64,000 nt of DNA from DATFQE01 sp963733845 (GTDB lineage Bacteria; Actinomycetota; Thermoleophilia; Gaiellales; Gaiellaceae). This document shows positions 25,122 through 32,778 of the stretch, piece after piece. How positions within the stretch are numbered: position 1 is the stretch's first letter; each line of letters begins with the position of its first letter. The notes below the pieces were generated by a model. It was not told where the DNA came from. It did no database searches and worked only from the letters and a program-made list of their open reading frames with translations. Location of the stretch: positions 257,371 through 321,370 of the forward strand of contig CAVTEM010000005.1 of NCBI GenBank assembly GCA_963733845.1, written 5' to 3'. The translations under genes were made by a program, and so were the position numbers.

Positions 25122-25689
25122 TCAGCGTCGCGGCGGCTCGGCCGGCTCCGCGTGGCGCGTGACGGCCGTGTCGCGGTCGCCGTTCTCGACGTCCGCCGGC
25201 GTGTCGTGGTCGGGGCACCTCGGCTGGCTCCTCGGCTGGCTCCTCGGCCGGCGGCACCTCGCGGATGCGCGGGCCGGTCGTGTCGAACGTGAAGCCGAAG
25301 GTGAGCCCCGCCAGGAAGGCGAGCGGCCCGGCGAGGTCGAGCAGGTCCTCGAGCACTCCGCCGAGACCGAGGTCGTCCGACCAGTCGACGACGTGCTGCT
25401 GGAGCCAGTTCTCCTGTGGCTGCCCGGCCGCCAGGACCCAGCCGGCGACGAGGAGCGCCGGCAGGAACCCGAGCAGGAAGACCGTGCCGCTGAGGCGCGG
25501 CCACCCCCACTTCGTCCAGCCGCCAAGGAGCTGCGACAGCGCCATCCCCAGTCCTGCGGCCGCCACGAGGCCGTAGAGAGCCCAGTAGTCGGCGGTGGAG
25601 TCGTCCCCGATCTGCGCAGCGGCCCAGATGAGCACGACTGCCGTAGCGACGCCGATGAGCGTCAGCACTGCTCTGGTGAGTCCAAGCAT
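25122..25689 (-). CDS. Four-helix membrane protein with acidic C-terminal tail (probable frameshift)
   Basis: ATG 25689 opens a hydrophobic helix (MLGLTRAVLTLIG). Further helices lie at WALYGLVAAAGLGMALSQ, GTVFLLGFLPALLVAGWVLAA and PLAFLAGLTFGFTF. After EEPAEEPAEVP the frame runs on without a stop through non-coding DNA. A one-base shift near 25208-25218 instead gives PDHDTPADVENGDRDT and a stop at 25122. That composition looks like a natural hydrophilic tail, so an indel is likely. Function unknown. Confidence 0.55.
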
Positions 25690-25821
25690 GTCGGGAGACT
25701 TCCCCGCCCAGGCCGGATTTACACCTAGAAGAGGCGGGCGGTCCCCCTGCGATCGATCAGCCAGCCGTGATTTGAGGCGTTGCGACACCTCAGCGTCGGG
25801 CTAGCGCAGCCGAGCTGGCTG

Positions 25822-26427
25822 TCAGTCGAGCCAGAGGCGGCGCGCGTCGAAGCGAGTCGAATGCAGCTCGGCGCTGAACTCGTCCACCACCTGCGGGGCG
25901 TCGGCGGCGAAGACGTGCTCGAGCACGCCCACCTCGCGGTCGTTGTGGAACGGGACGTCGACGTGCGAGCCCGAGACGAGGTTGAGCGAGAGGGAGTGGC
26001 ACGCCGGGCAGCGGACGAGCAGCCCGACCGTGTCCCGCAGCGCGCCGGGCGCGAGCAGGGTGAACGAGGACGGGAAGACCGGCCGCGGCTGCCCCTCCGG
26101 GTAGCAGAAGAAGCTCCAGGGCCACTCCCCCGCCTCGATCCGGCGGGCGGCCAGGTCGCCGAGCTCGGACGCGAGCGCGTCCAGACGGTCGGTCATGAGG
26201 TTGTGGAACTGGCCGTCGCCGAGGCCGAGCGGCGCCCAGTCGAGCTCCGCGTCGGAAACGAGCGCCAGGTGCTCCCGGCCGCAGGAGCACGCGAAGCTGA
26301 CCTGGTACACGGCCGGGTGCGAGGCCCCTGGCAGGCGCTCGAGGCGACGGAAGGCGGAGAGCCGGGCTGCGGCCTCCCCCCGCGAGGGACACGCGAAGCG
26401 AAACTCCGTCCGTAGCGCGTCGTACAT
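25822..26427 (-). CDS. Conserved-looking hypothetical protein with paired cysteines
   Basis: 201 aa from ATG 26427, with AGGAGG (26437-26432) and a TATAGT -10 (26445-26440) directly upstream. An in-frame extension to 26541 crosses both and is rejected. Contains CSCGREH (about residue 49) and CPACHSLSLNLVSGSH (about 140), a possible zinc site, plus aromatic-rich central sequence (WPWSFFCYPEG). No family recognised. Codon use is typical of its neighbours. Confidence 0.65.
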   Translation of the reverse strand: MYDALRTEFRFACPSRGEAAARLSAFRRLERLPGASHPAVYQVSFACSCGREHLALVSDAELDWAPLGLGDGQFHNLMTDRLDALASELGDLAARRIEAGEWPWSFFCYPEGQPRPVFPSSFTLLAPGALRDTVGLLVRCPACHSLSLNLVSGSHVDVPFHNDREVGVLEHVFAADAPQVVDEFSAELHSTRFDARRLWLD

Positions 26428-26520
26428 GGGCCTCCTATCACTATAGGTCGGCCCTGCGGACGAACTCCATGCCCCAAGCGAGGTCCGGGGTCTTGGTGGG
26501 ACGCCGCTCGCCGCTGGGGT

Positions 26521-26617
26521 GCGCTGCTCGTTCTGAGGCAAGGACGCAGGGAGCGTCCGTGTATCTGGGACGCGTAGCGTGGCGCGACTGAGGACGCAGC
26601 CTCGGGGCGAGCAGCGC
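26521..26617. other. Strongly structured palindromic element
   Basis: A 97-bp element closed by 10-bp perfect arms GCGCTGCTCG (26521-26530) and CGAGCAGCGC (26608-26617). Nested inside are GAGGC/GCCTC (26535-26539 with 26599-26603), GGACGC-AGGGA-GCGTCC (26542-26558) and ACGC-GTA-GCGT (26570-26580). It lies between apt and the 25822-26427 gene, with no ORF. It could be a REP-like mobile palindrome or a multibranched RNA; the strand is unknown. Confidence 0.5.
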
Positions 26618-26656
26618 GGCCCGGCGGCTCAGCGTCGTTCCGCCAAGGCCCCCCTA

Positions 26657-27178
26657 CTAGTAGTGGATCAGCGAGTAGACGTCGTGGCCCTCGAGCAGCT
26701 TGCGGCCCTCGAGGAAGTCGAGCTCGATCAGGAACTCGATCCCGACCACGTTCCCGCCCAGGCTCTCGGCCAGGTCGACGATCGCGCGGGCGGTGCCTCC
26801 CGTGGCGAGCAGGTCGTCGTGGAGGAGCACGCGCTGGCCCGGCTCGAACGCGTCCCTGTGCACCTCGAGTGCGTTCTCGCCGTACTCGAGCGCGTACGAG
26901 GCGCTGATCGTCTCCCACGGCAGCTTGCCCGGCCGGCGCGCGGCCACGAAGCCGCAGCCGAGCTTGTACGCCAGCGCGGCGCCGAGGATGAACCCGCGTG
27001 CCTCCCCGCCCAGGATGACGTCAGGCTTGCGCGGCTCGGCCCACTCGGCGAGCAGGTCGACCGACTCGCGCAGGAGGTCGGGCTCGGCGAGCATCGGCAT
27101 GATGTCCTTGAAGACGATCCCGGGCTCCGGGAAGTCCGGGACGTCGCGGATCCGCGCCTGAAGGTCGCTGACAGACAC
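26657..27178 (-). CDS. apt: Adenine phosphoribosyltransferase
   Basis: 173 aa, the usual APRT length; GTG 27178 is 11 bp after the merR stop. Family strings: IRDVPDFPEPGIVFKDI at the N-terminus, GGEARGFILGAALAYKL, the RPGKLPWET flexible loop, and the PRPP-binding VLLHDDLLATGGTARAIVDL (about 120-140). It salvages adenine to AMP. Last gene of the long minus-strand operon. Its stop sits in a CTACTAGTAG palindrome. Confidence 0.94.
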   Translation of the reverse strand: MSVSDLQARIRDVPDFPEPGIVFKDIMPMLAEPDLLRESVDLLAEWAEPRKPDVILGGEARGFILGAALAYKLGCGFVAARRPGKLPWETISASYALEYGENALEVHRDAFEPGQRVLLHDDLLATGGTARAIVDLAESLGGNVVGIEFLIELDFLEGRKLLEGHDVYSLIHY

Positions 27179-27189
27179 AGCGCGGGAGC

Positions 27190-27879
27190 CTATCGCGCCG
27201 CGCGCGTGCGCACTGCCCGCCACAGCAGCGCCTGGCCGAGCGCGTTGGCCGCCTCGCCGAGAGCCTGCAGATCCTCCAGGCCCGAGGAACGGCGTTCGGA
27301 GCTGCGGCCTCGCAGCGCAGGAGCCACCAGCTGCTCCAACAGCGCGGCCTCCCGCTCGGCCGCGGTGCGGAACGCGCGCAGGTGCCGCGCCGAGAGCCCG
27401 AAGCGGTGCAGCTTGGCGCAGGCCGCGGCGACCTCGGCGTCGGTCTCGGGATAGAGATGCTCGCCACCCTCGTTCCTCGGCTCGAGCAGGTCGTACTCCT
27501 CCAGCTCCCGCACCAGCTCGCGCGACACGCCCGCCCGCTCGCACAGCTCGTCCAGCTCGATCTCCGGCTCCGGCTCGCCGAGCACCGACACCTGTCGGCG
27601 GCGGCGATTCTTCCCCGACGGAGCGGACAGCTCCTGGCGGATCACGCGCAGCGGCAGGAACTCCTCGCGCTGGAGCCGCAGGATCGTGCGCAGACGCTCC
27701 ACGTCGTCCTCACCGAAGAGCCTGTAGCCCCCCTGGGTGCGGCGCGGCGTCAGCAGCCCCTGGTCCTCGAGGTAGCGGATCTTCGAGATCGAGATGTCCG
27801 GGAACTCGTCTCGCAGCCGGTCGCAGACGGCGCCGATGCGCAGGAGCCGTTCCTCCCGGGCGGACGCCGTCACCGTCAT
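27190..27879 (-). CDS. MerR-family transcriptional regulator (FtsR-like)
   Basis: 229 aa, ATG 27879 overlapping the FHA gene stop (ATGA). N-terminal MerR winged HTH (about 14-80): RIGAVCDRLRDEFPDISISKIRYLEDQGLLTP and GGYRLFGEDDVERL. A basic linker (KNRRRRQ) leads to a second helical half (LDELCERAGVSRELVRELEEYDLL) that looks like another HTH. Actinobacteria often keep such a MerR gene beside the FHA protein GarA; one member, FtsR, activates ftsZ. That link is by family and context. Confidence 0.85.
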   Translation of the reverse strand: MTVTASAREERLLRIGAVCDRLRDEFPDISISKIRYLEDQGLLTPRRTQGGYRLFGEDDVERLRTILRLQREEFLPLRVIRQELSAPSGKNRRRRQVSVLGEPEPEIELDELCERAGVSRELVRELEEYDLLEPRNEGGEHLYPETDAEVAAACAKLHRFGLSARHLRAFRTAAEREAALLEQLVAPALRGRSSERRSSGLEDLQALGEAANALGQALLWRAVRTRAAR

Positions 27880-28349
27880 GACCCGAGGAGGAAGGTGAGC
27901 CGGTACTTGCCGATCTGCAGCTCGTCGCCGTCGGAGAGCGGAGACGCGTCGATCCGCCGGCGGTTGACGTACGTGCCGTTGAGGCTGCCCTGGTCTTCGA
28001 TCGTGAAGCGGCCGTCGTCCTGGACGAGCACGGCGTGCTTGCGCGAAACCGTGACGTCGTCGAGAAAGATGTCGCAGTCCGGCGAGCGCCCGATCGTCGT
28101 CCGCTCGCCCTGCGGCGAGAAGTGCTCGCCGGCCCTGCCACCGCCGGAGCGAACCACGAGCGCGGGCCCCTCTGCGGTGATCTCCTCCGCGATCGGCGGC
28201 CCCTCGCCCTCCTCCCCCTCGTCGGGCGTGAAGGTCATGGTCGTGTCGCCCTCGGCCGGATCGTGGACGAGCGCAGCTCCGCACTTGGAGCAGTAGTTCG
28301 CGGCCTCCTGGTTCTGGAAGCCGCACTCGGGGCAGTAGATGTAGCTCAC
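27876..28349 (-). CDS. Zinc-ribbon FHA domain protein (GarA-like)
   Basis: 157 aa, GTG 28349 overlapping the rsiG-like stop (GTGA). A zinc ribbon at the N-terminus (CPECGFQNQ, CSKCG; residues 6-23) is followed by a Thr-rich, acidic segment (GDTTMTFTPDEGEE, about 34-47). In GarA-type proteins the equivalent segment is the kinase target. The FHA domain (about 65-157) has TTIGRSPDCDI, SRKHA and GSLNGTYVN, the phosphothreonine-binding loops. Probably a Ser/Thr-kinase-controlled switch. Confidence 0.85.
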   Translation of the reverse strand: MSYIYCPECGFQNQEAANYCSKCGAALVHDPAEGDTTMTFTPDEGEEGEGPPIAEEITAEGPALVVRSGGGRAGEHFSPQGERTTIGRSPDCDIFLDDVTVSRKHAVLVQDDGRFTIEDQGSLNGTYVNRRRIDASPLSDGDELQIGKYRLTFLLGS

Positions 28350-28630
28350 GCCGGCGGAGCGGCCTTCCGCGCCAGGATCTCGGTCAGCTTCTCGAGGTTC
28401 GCCTCCACGATCGAGCTCCCCTCCCCCGCCTCGACGGCCCGCTTGAGCCGGTCCTGGAGCTCCGCCTTGAGGATGTCGATCTTGCCGTGCAGGATCCGGC
28501 GGCGGTACGAGATCTCGTTCTCCTCTCGCTCCAGGTCGTCGATCAGCTCTTTCAGGTCGTCGTCGGAGAGCGAGCCGAGATCGGGCAGAGGTTCCACAGC
28601 GTCCTTTCCGTCGGTGGCGAGCTCTGGCAT
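28346..28630 (-). CDS. RsiG-like c-di-GMP-binding anti-sigma factor, single motif
   Basis: 94 aa. A helical hairpin whose first helix carries E37-x3-S41-x2-R44-x3-H48-x3-D52. Known RsiG motifs read E(X)3S(X)2R(X)3Q(X)3D and bind c-di-GMP while holding a WhiG-type sigma factor. Only one copy is present, as reported for deep-branching actinobacteria where RsiG works as a homodimer. The Gln position is His. The flanking Pro-rich N-terminus is disordered-looking. First of the coupled trio rsiG-FHA-merR, 29 bp after the upstream gene. No WhiG-like sigma lies in the window. Confidence 0.75.
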   Translation of the reverse strand: MPELATDGKDAVEPLPDLGSLSDDDLKELIDDLEREENEISYRRRILHGKIDILKAELQDRLKRAVEAGEGSSIVEANLEKLTEILARKAAPPA

Positions 28631-28659
28631 TGAAGCAGGAGCCGGCCGTAAGGGTCAAC

Positions 28660-31191
28660 CTACACTTGAGACTCGAGCCTTCGCTCCGCGCCGCCGGCCT
28701 CCTGCTCGAGCACGCCTGCCACGAGCTCGCGGAACTCGGCCGCGAGCCTCGCCGAAGCCTCCGGCGAGTCGCCCTCGGCGAACACATGAACGAGCGGCTC
28801 GTCGGGATCGGGAAGTAGCTGCGCCCAGCCGCCCTCTTCGAAGACCTTGATCCCGTCGGTCAGGTCGAGCTCACGGCCCTTGAGCCGCTCGGTCACGACC
28901 CGCATCACGGTGCCCTTCGCCGACCACGGGCAGGGCAGCGTCTCGTGCACGAGGGCCGGGACGGGCAGGTCGGAGACGAGCTCCGAGAGGGGCCGCCCGA
29001 CGGGCGCCAGCAGCTCCAACAGCTTCCCGAGGCTGGCGACGGCATCGTAGGCCGGCAGGAACTCCGGAAAGACGTAGCCGCCTCCGACGGCGCCGGCGAA
29101 GATGACGCCCTCCTGCGCGGCCGCCCGGGTCAGCGCGGCGAGCGAGTGCTGGGTCCGCACGACCTCCAGGCCGGCGGTCTCGGCGATGCGGTCGACGGTG
29201 TTCGTCACCGTCACGGGGACGGCGACCTTGCCGGTCTTGCCGGCGCCCCCGAGGAGCCGCAGGAAGAGCAGCAGCGTCTGCTCGTGGGCGACCTCCTCGC
29301 CGCGCTCGTCGATCAGGAGGAGGCGCTCGGCGGCCCGGTCGAACACGACCCCGAGGTCGGCGCCGACCGCCCCGACCAGCTTGCGCGCCTGGGTCAGGAG
29401 CTCCTCCGGGGCGAGACCCGGCTCCGCCCCGCTCCCGCCCGTGAAGCCGTGCGCCGAGATCGCCTCGACACCGAGCGGCCCTAGCACGAGCGGCAGCAGG
29501 TACGAGGCCGCCGAGTAGCCGTAGTCGACGACGATCCGGAAGCCCCGCGCCGCGATCGCGTCTCCGTCCAGCGATCGGGTCAAGTCCTGGGCATACGTCT
29601 CGCGCACACGCGCCGGGTAGTCCACGCCCCCGACGTCGCCGGCGCCGACGAGGCGCAGCTCGCGCCGGACGAAGTTCTTCTCGATCTCCTTCTCCAGCCC
29701 GGAGCCGAGCTGGACGCCGGGTTGCTCGAAGAAGTGGATCTGCACCACCTCCGGGTCGTTGTGGCTCACGCCGACGTGGAAGCCCACCTCGTAGCTCTCG
29801 GTCTTCAGCAGGTGGCGGGCGACGGCCGAAGGGAGCACCCGCAGGTCGGAGACATTCACTCCGGTCGAGTTCAGGCCGGAGATCATCGTGCGCTTGATCA
29901 TCCGGCACGCTGCAGCAGACTCGCGGCTGCCGACGACCCGGGCGCCGCGCTTCAGCGTCGTTCCGAGCGCCGCGGCGAGCCGCACGGCGGTCTCCGGAGT
30001 GAGGTCGACGTTGATGAGCCCGCTGACGCCGTCGCGCGTGAACAGGTGCGAGCTGGCGCGCGTCTCCCAGATCAGGCTCTCGAACAGGTGCGCCCCGGAC
30101 TCGACCTCCTTGTACGGGTAGATGCGCACGCCGGGCATCACGACGCTCTCGGAGCCGATCACGACCTCGTCCCCGATCGCGACTCCGTCGTGGAGGCGCG
30201 CGTTCGCGCGGATGTCGCACGAGCGGCCGAGGATCGCCCCCTCGACGAGCGCGCCGCGGCCGATGTGGGACGAGGCGTCGACGACCGAACGGGTCGTGCG
30301 CGCGCCCTCGCGCAGGGTGACGCTGGCTCCGAGCACGGAGTACTCGCCCACGACCGCCTCCGGGGCGACGCGCGAGTAGTTGCCGATGAAGGCGGGGGGC
30401 TCGACGCGTTCGAGGTCGGCGAGGTCGACCCCCTCCCCCACCCAGATGTTCCCGCGCAGCCTGATCCCCGGAATCCGCAGGCGCAGGCTCTCGTCGAGCG
30501 CGTCGAAGTTCGCCTGCCGGTACTGGTCGAGGTTGCCGATGTCCTGCCAGTAACCGTCCATCACGTACCCGTACAGCGGGCGGCCCATCTCCAACAGCAG
30601 CGGGAAGAGCTCCTTCGAGAAGTCGAACGGCCGGTCGTCCGGGATGTGCTTCAGCACCTCCGGCCCCATCACGTACACGCCCGTGTTGATCGTGTCCGAA
30701 AAGACCTGGCTCCACGACGGCTTCTCCAGGAAGCGCTCGATCCGGCCGTCCTCGTCGGTGACCACGATCCCGAACTCGAGCGGGTTCTCGACCGACTTGA
30801 GCCCGATCGTGACGGCTGCGCCCTTCTCCTCGTGGAAGCGCACGAGGGCGCCGAGGTCGAAGTCGCAGAGCGCGTCGCCGGAGATGACGAGGAAGGTGTC
30901 GTCGAGCCGGTCGCTCGCCAGCCGCACCGAGCCGGCCGTGCCCAGCGGCGTCTCCTCGACCGAGTACTCGATCTCGAGGCCCAGCGACTCGCCGGTGCCG
31001 AAGTAGCCGCGGATCGCCTGCGGGAGGAACGCGAGCGTCACGATCACCTGGTCGAAGCCGTGGTCTTTGAGCAGCTCGAGGATGTGCTCCATGCACGGCT
31101 TGCCGACGATCGGCACCATCGGCTTCGGCTGGTTCGACGTGAGCGGTCTCAGGCGCGTGCCCTCGCCGCCCGCCATGACGACGGCCTTCAT
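28660..31191 (-). CDS. Mannose-1-phosphate guanylyltransferase-like protein with phosphomannomutase-like domain
   Basis: 843 aa in three parts. Residues 1-235: nucleotidyltransferase with VVMAGGEGTRLRPLT and PKPMVPIVGKP. About 250-365: hexapeptide left-handed beta-helix (IGRGALVEGAILGRSCDIR). About 380-830: phosphohexomutase-like domain. The phosphoserine loop, normally TASHNP, reads GVSHNDPEVV, so mutase activity is doubtful; similar degenerate domains occur in actinobacterial and cyanobacterial Mpg-type proteins. Likely makes GDP-mannose or another NDP-sugar for glycolipid or cell-wall polysaccharide. Starts 4 bp after the pgsA-like stop, so both are co-transcribed. Confidence 0.82.
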   Translation of the reverse strand: MKAVVMAGGEGTRLRPLTSNQPKPMVPIVGKPCMEHILELLKDHGFDQVIVTLAFLPQAIRGYFGTGESLGLEIEYSVEETPLGTAGSVRLASDRLDDTFLVISGDALCDFDLGALVRFHEEKGAAVTIGLKSVENPLEFGIVVTDEDGRIERFLEKPSWSQVFSDTINTGVYVMGPEVLKHIPDDRPFDFSKELFPLLLEMGRPLYGYVMDGYWQDIGNLDQYRQANFDALDESLRLRIPGIRLRGNIWVGEGVDLADLERVEPPAFIGNYSRVAPEAVVGEYSVLGASVTLREGARTTRSVVDASSHIGRGALVEGAILGRSCDIRANARLHDGVAIGDEVVIGSESVVMPGVRIYPYKEVESGAHLFESLIWETRASSHLFTRDGVSGLINVDLTPETAVRLAAALGTTLKRGARVVGSRESAAACRMIKRTMISGLNSTGVNVSDLRVLPSAVARHLLKTESYEVGFHVGVSHNDPEVVQIHFFEQPGVQLGSGLEKEIEKNFVRRELRLVGAGDVGGVDYPARVRETYAQDLTRSLDGDAIAARGFRIVVDYGYSAASYLLPLVLGPLGVEAISAHGFTGGSGAEPGLAPEELLTQARKLVGAVGADLGVVFDRAAERLLLIDERGEEVAHEQTLLLFLRLLGGAGKTGKVAVPVTVTNTVDRIAETAGLEVVRTQHSLAALTRAAAQEGVIFAGAVGGGYVFPEFLPAYDAVASLGKLLELLAPVGRPLSELVSDLPVPALVHETLPCPWSAKGTVMRVVTERLKGRELDLTDGIKVFEEGGWAQLLPDPDEPLVHVFAEGDSPEASARLAAEFRELVAGVLEQEAGGAERRLESQV

Positions 31192-31195
31192 GCCC

Positions 31196-31742
31196 TCACC
31201 TAACCTCTCTCCTGGCCTTCAGGCCGTACACCACCAGCGAGGCGACCGCGAGCGCGAAGCCGGTCCAGAAGATCCAGAGCGGCCAGTCGGCGTCGGGATC
31301 GGTGACCAGGACGAACGCCAGCGAGGCGTACAGGAGCCAGGTGGCCGCCTTGCCGAGCAGGTTGACCTCGAAGCGGTAGCCGTGGCGGACGGCGAACGGC
31401 GTCGAGACGATCAGGAGCAGGTCGCGGGCCGGGATCGCCAGCGCGACCCACGGCAGGCGGTCGGCGTGCCAGAGCAGGATCACGGCCGTGTCGATCATCA
31501 GCCGGTCGGCGAGCGGGTCGGCCACCTTCCCGAAGGCGGACTCGACGTCCCAGCGGCGCGCGAGGAAGCCGTCCACCTGGTCGGTTACCCCGGCGACGCG
31601 CGAAGACGATCGCGGCAGGCCAGCTCTGGCCGCCCTCCGACGCGAGCACGAGCGCCGCGAAGACCGGGATCAGGGCCAGCCTGAACAGGGTCAGCGCGTT
31701 CGGAAGCTGCGCGAGGGGGGCCGGGACGGCGCTGGTGGCCAT
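31196..31742 (-). CDS. CDP-alcohol phosphatidyltransferase, PgsA-like (one frameshift)
   Basis: Integral membrane enzyme that swaps CMP of a CDP-alcohol for an alcohol (e.g. CDP-diacylglycerol to phosphatidylglycerophosphate). ATG 31742, with TACGAT -10 (31757-31752) 9 nt upstream. N-terminus LPNALTLFRLALIPVFAAL. The catalytic motif DGx2ARx8Gx3Dx3D is complete: DGFLARRWDVESAFGKVADPLADR. The frame slips by one base near 31600: AAIVFAR must change to the frame AGVTDQVDG. A single surplus base explains it. Five or six TM helices. Real product (PG, PI or cardiolipin type) not decidable. Confidence 0.82.
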
Positions 31743-31764
31743 GCCCGTGCAATCGTAGACGGCC

Positions 31765-32778
31765 ATGCGATCGGGCCTGACGCTCCCCGGCTTCGTGAAC
31801 GCGCACAGCCACGCCTTCCAGCGCGCACTGCGCGGGTCGGCGGGCGGCGGCGACTTCTGGGCCTGGCGGGAGGCCATGCTGGACCTGGCCCGGGGTCAGA
31901 CCCCCGGACACGTCCGGACGAGCTACGAGGCTGTCTATCGCGAGCAGCTCGCCGCGGGCTTCACCGCGGTCGGCGAGTTCCACTACCTCGGCCTCGAGGA
32001 GGCCCTGGCGGCCGCGGAGGCGGCCGAGGCAGCCGGCATCGAGCTCGTGCTGCTGTACGCCGCCTACGGACGGGGCGGGCTCGACCGCTTCCGGCAGGAG
32101 TCGGCGGCGGAGTACCTACGCCAGGTCGAGGTGCTGGCGGGCCGCGGGATCCGTGTCGGTCTCGCCCCCCACTCCGTGCGCGCCTGCCCGCGGCCGTGGC
32201 TCGAGGAGATCGGCGGCTACCTGGCCGGCGGTGAGCTCGTCCTGCACGTGCACGCCGACGAGCAACCCCGCGAGATCGAGGAGTGTGTCGCCGAACACGG
32301 CATCCGCCCGGTCGAGCTGCTCGCCGAGACGGGCTGCCTGGGTCCGCGCACCACGGTCGTCCACGCGACTCACGCGGACGACCGGGAGCTCGACCTGCTC
32401 GCGGAGACCGGGGCGCGCGTCTGTCTGTGCCCCACCACGGAGGCGAACCTCGCCGACGGCTTCGCTCCGGTGGAGCGGCTCGTCGAGCGGGGAATCGGCA
32501 TCTGCGTCGGCTCCGATTCGAACGTGCGCATCGACCCGCTCGAGGAGCTCCGCGAGCTGGACGGGATCGCGCGCCGGCAGTCGCTGCGCCGGGACCTGCT
32601 GTCGGCCGGCGACCTGCTCTGCTTCGGCTCGGACGAGGGCGCCGCCGCGCTCGGCCTGCCCGAGTGGCCGGACGTCGCCGTCGACCTCGAGCATCGCTCG
32701 CTGGCCGGGATCGAGGAGCCGGACGTCCCCTGCGCGCTCGTCTACGGCTGCGCAGGAGACGTCTTCCTCAGTAGCTGA
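31765..32778 (+). CDS. hutF: Formimidoylglutamate deiminase
   Basis: 337-aa amidohydrolase of histidine breakdown (five-step route), converting N-formimino-L-glutamate to N-formyl-L-glutamate and ammonia. Metal and catalytic residues are visible: HSHAFQRALRG (HxH, about 14-16), LHVHADEQPREIEECVAEHG (about 155), VVHATH (about 194) and GSDSN (about 251). It is shorter at the N-terminus than the typical ~450-aa HutF because the small beta-sandwich part is trimmed to LTLPGFVN. ATG 31765, divergent from the pgsA-like gene by 22 bp. No other hut gene is present. Its 3' end overlaps the repeat-protein gene by 11 bp. Confidence 0.85.
   Translation: MRSGLTLPGFVNAHSHAFQRALRGSAGGGDFWAWREAMLDLARGQTPGHVRTSYEAVYREQLAAGFTAVGEFHYLGLEEALAAAEAAEAAGIELVLLYAAYGRGGLDRFRQESAAEYLRQVEVLAGRGIRVGLAPHSVRACPRPWLEEIGGYLAGGELVLHVHADEQPREIEECVAEHGIRPVELLAETGCLGPRTTVVHATHADDRELDLLAETGARVCLCPTTEANLADGFAPVERLVERGIGICVGSDSNVRIDPLEELRELDGIARRQSLRRDLLSAGDLLCFGSDEGAAALGLPEWPDVAVDLEHRSLAGIEEPDVPCALVYGCAGDVFLSS

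Noticed and set aside
26434..26447. CACTATAGG resembling a T7 promoter core
   Set aside because: Only the last nine bases match; it is better explained as a -10 plus ribosome site on the minus strand for the gene at 26427.
26521..26617. tRNA or SRP RNA
   Set aside because: Size is close but there is no anticodon/T-loop pattern and no SRP GGAA-type core; arms are fully symmetric instead.
28871..31096. 741-codon ORF on the minus strand
   Set aside because: Alternative frame inside the GDP-mannose pyrophosphorylase-like gene; Arg/Ala-rich low-complexity translation.
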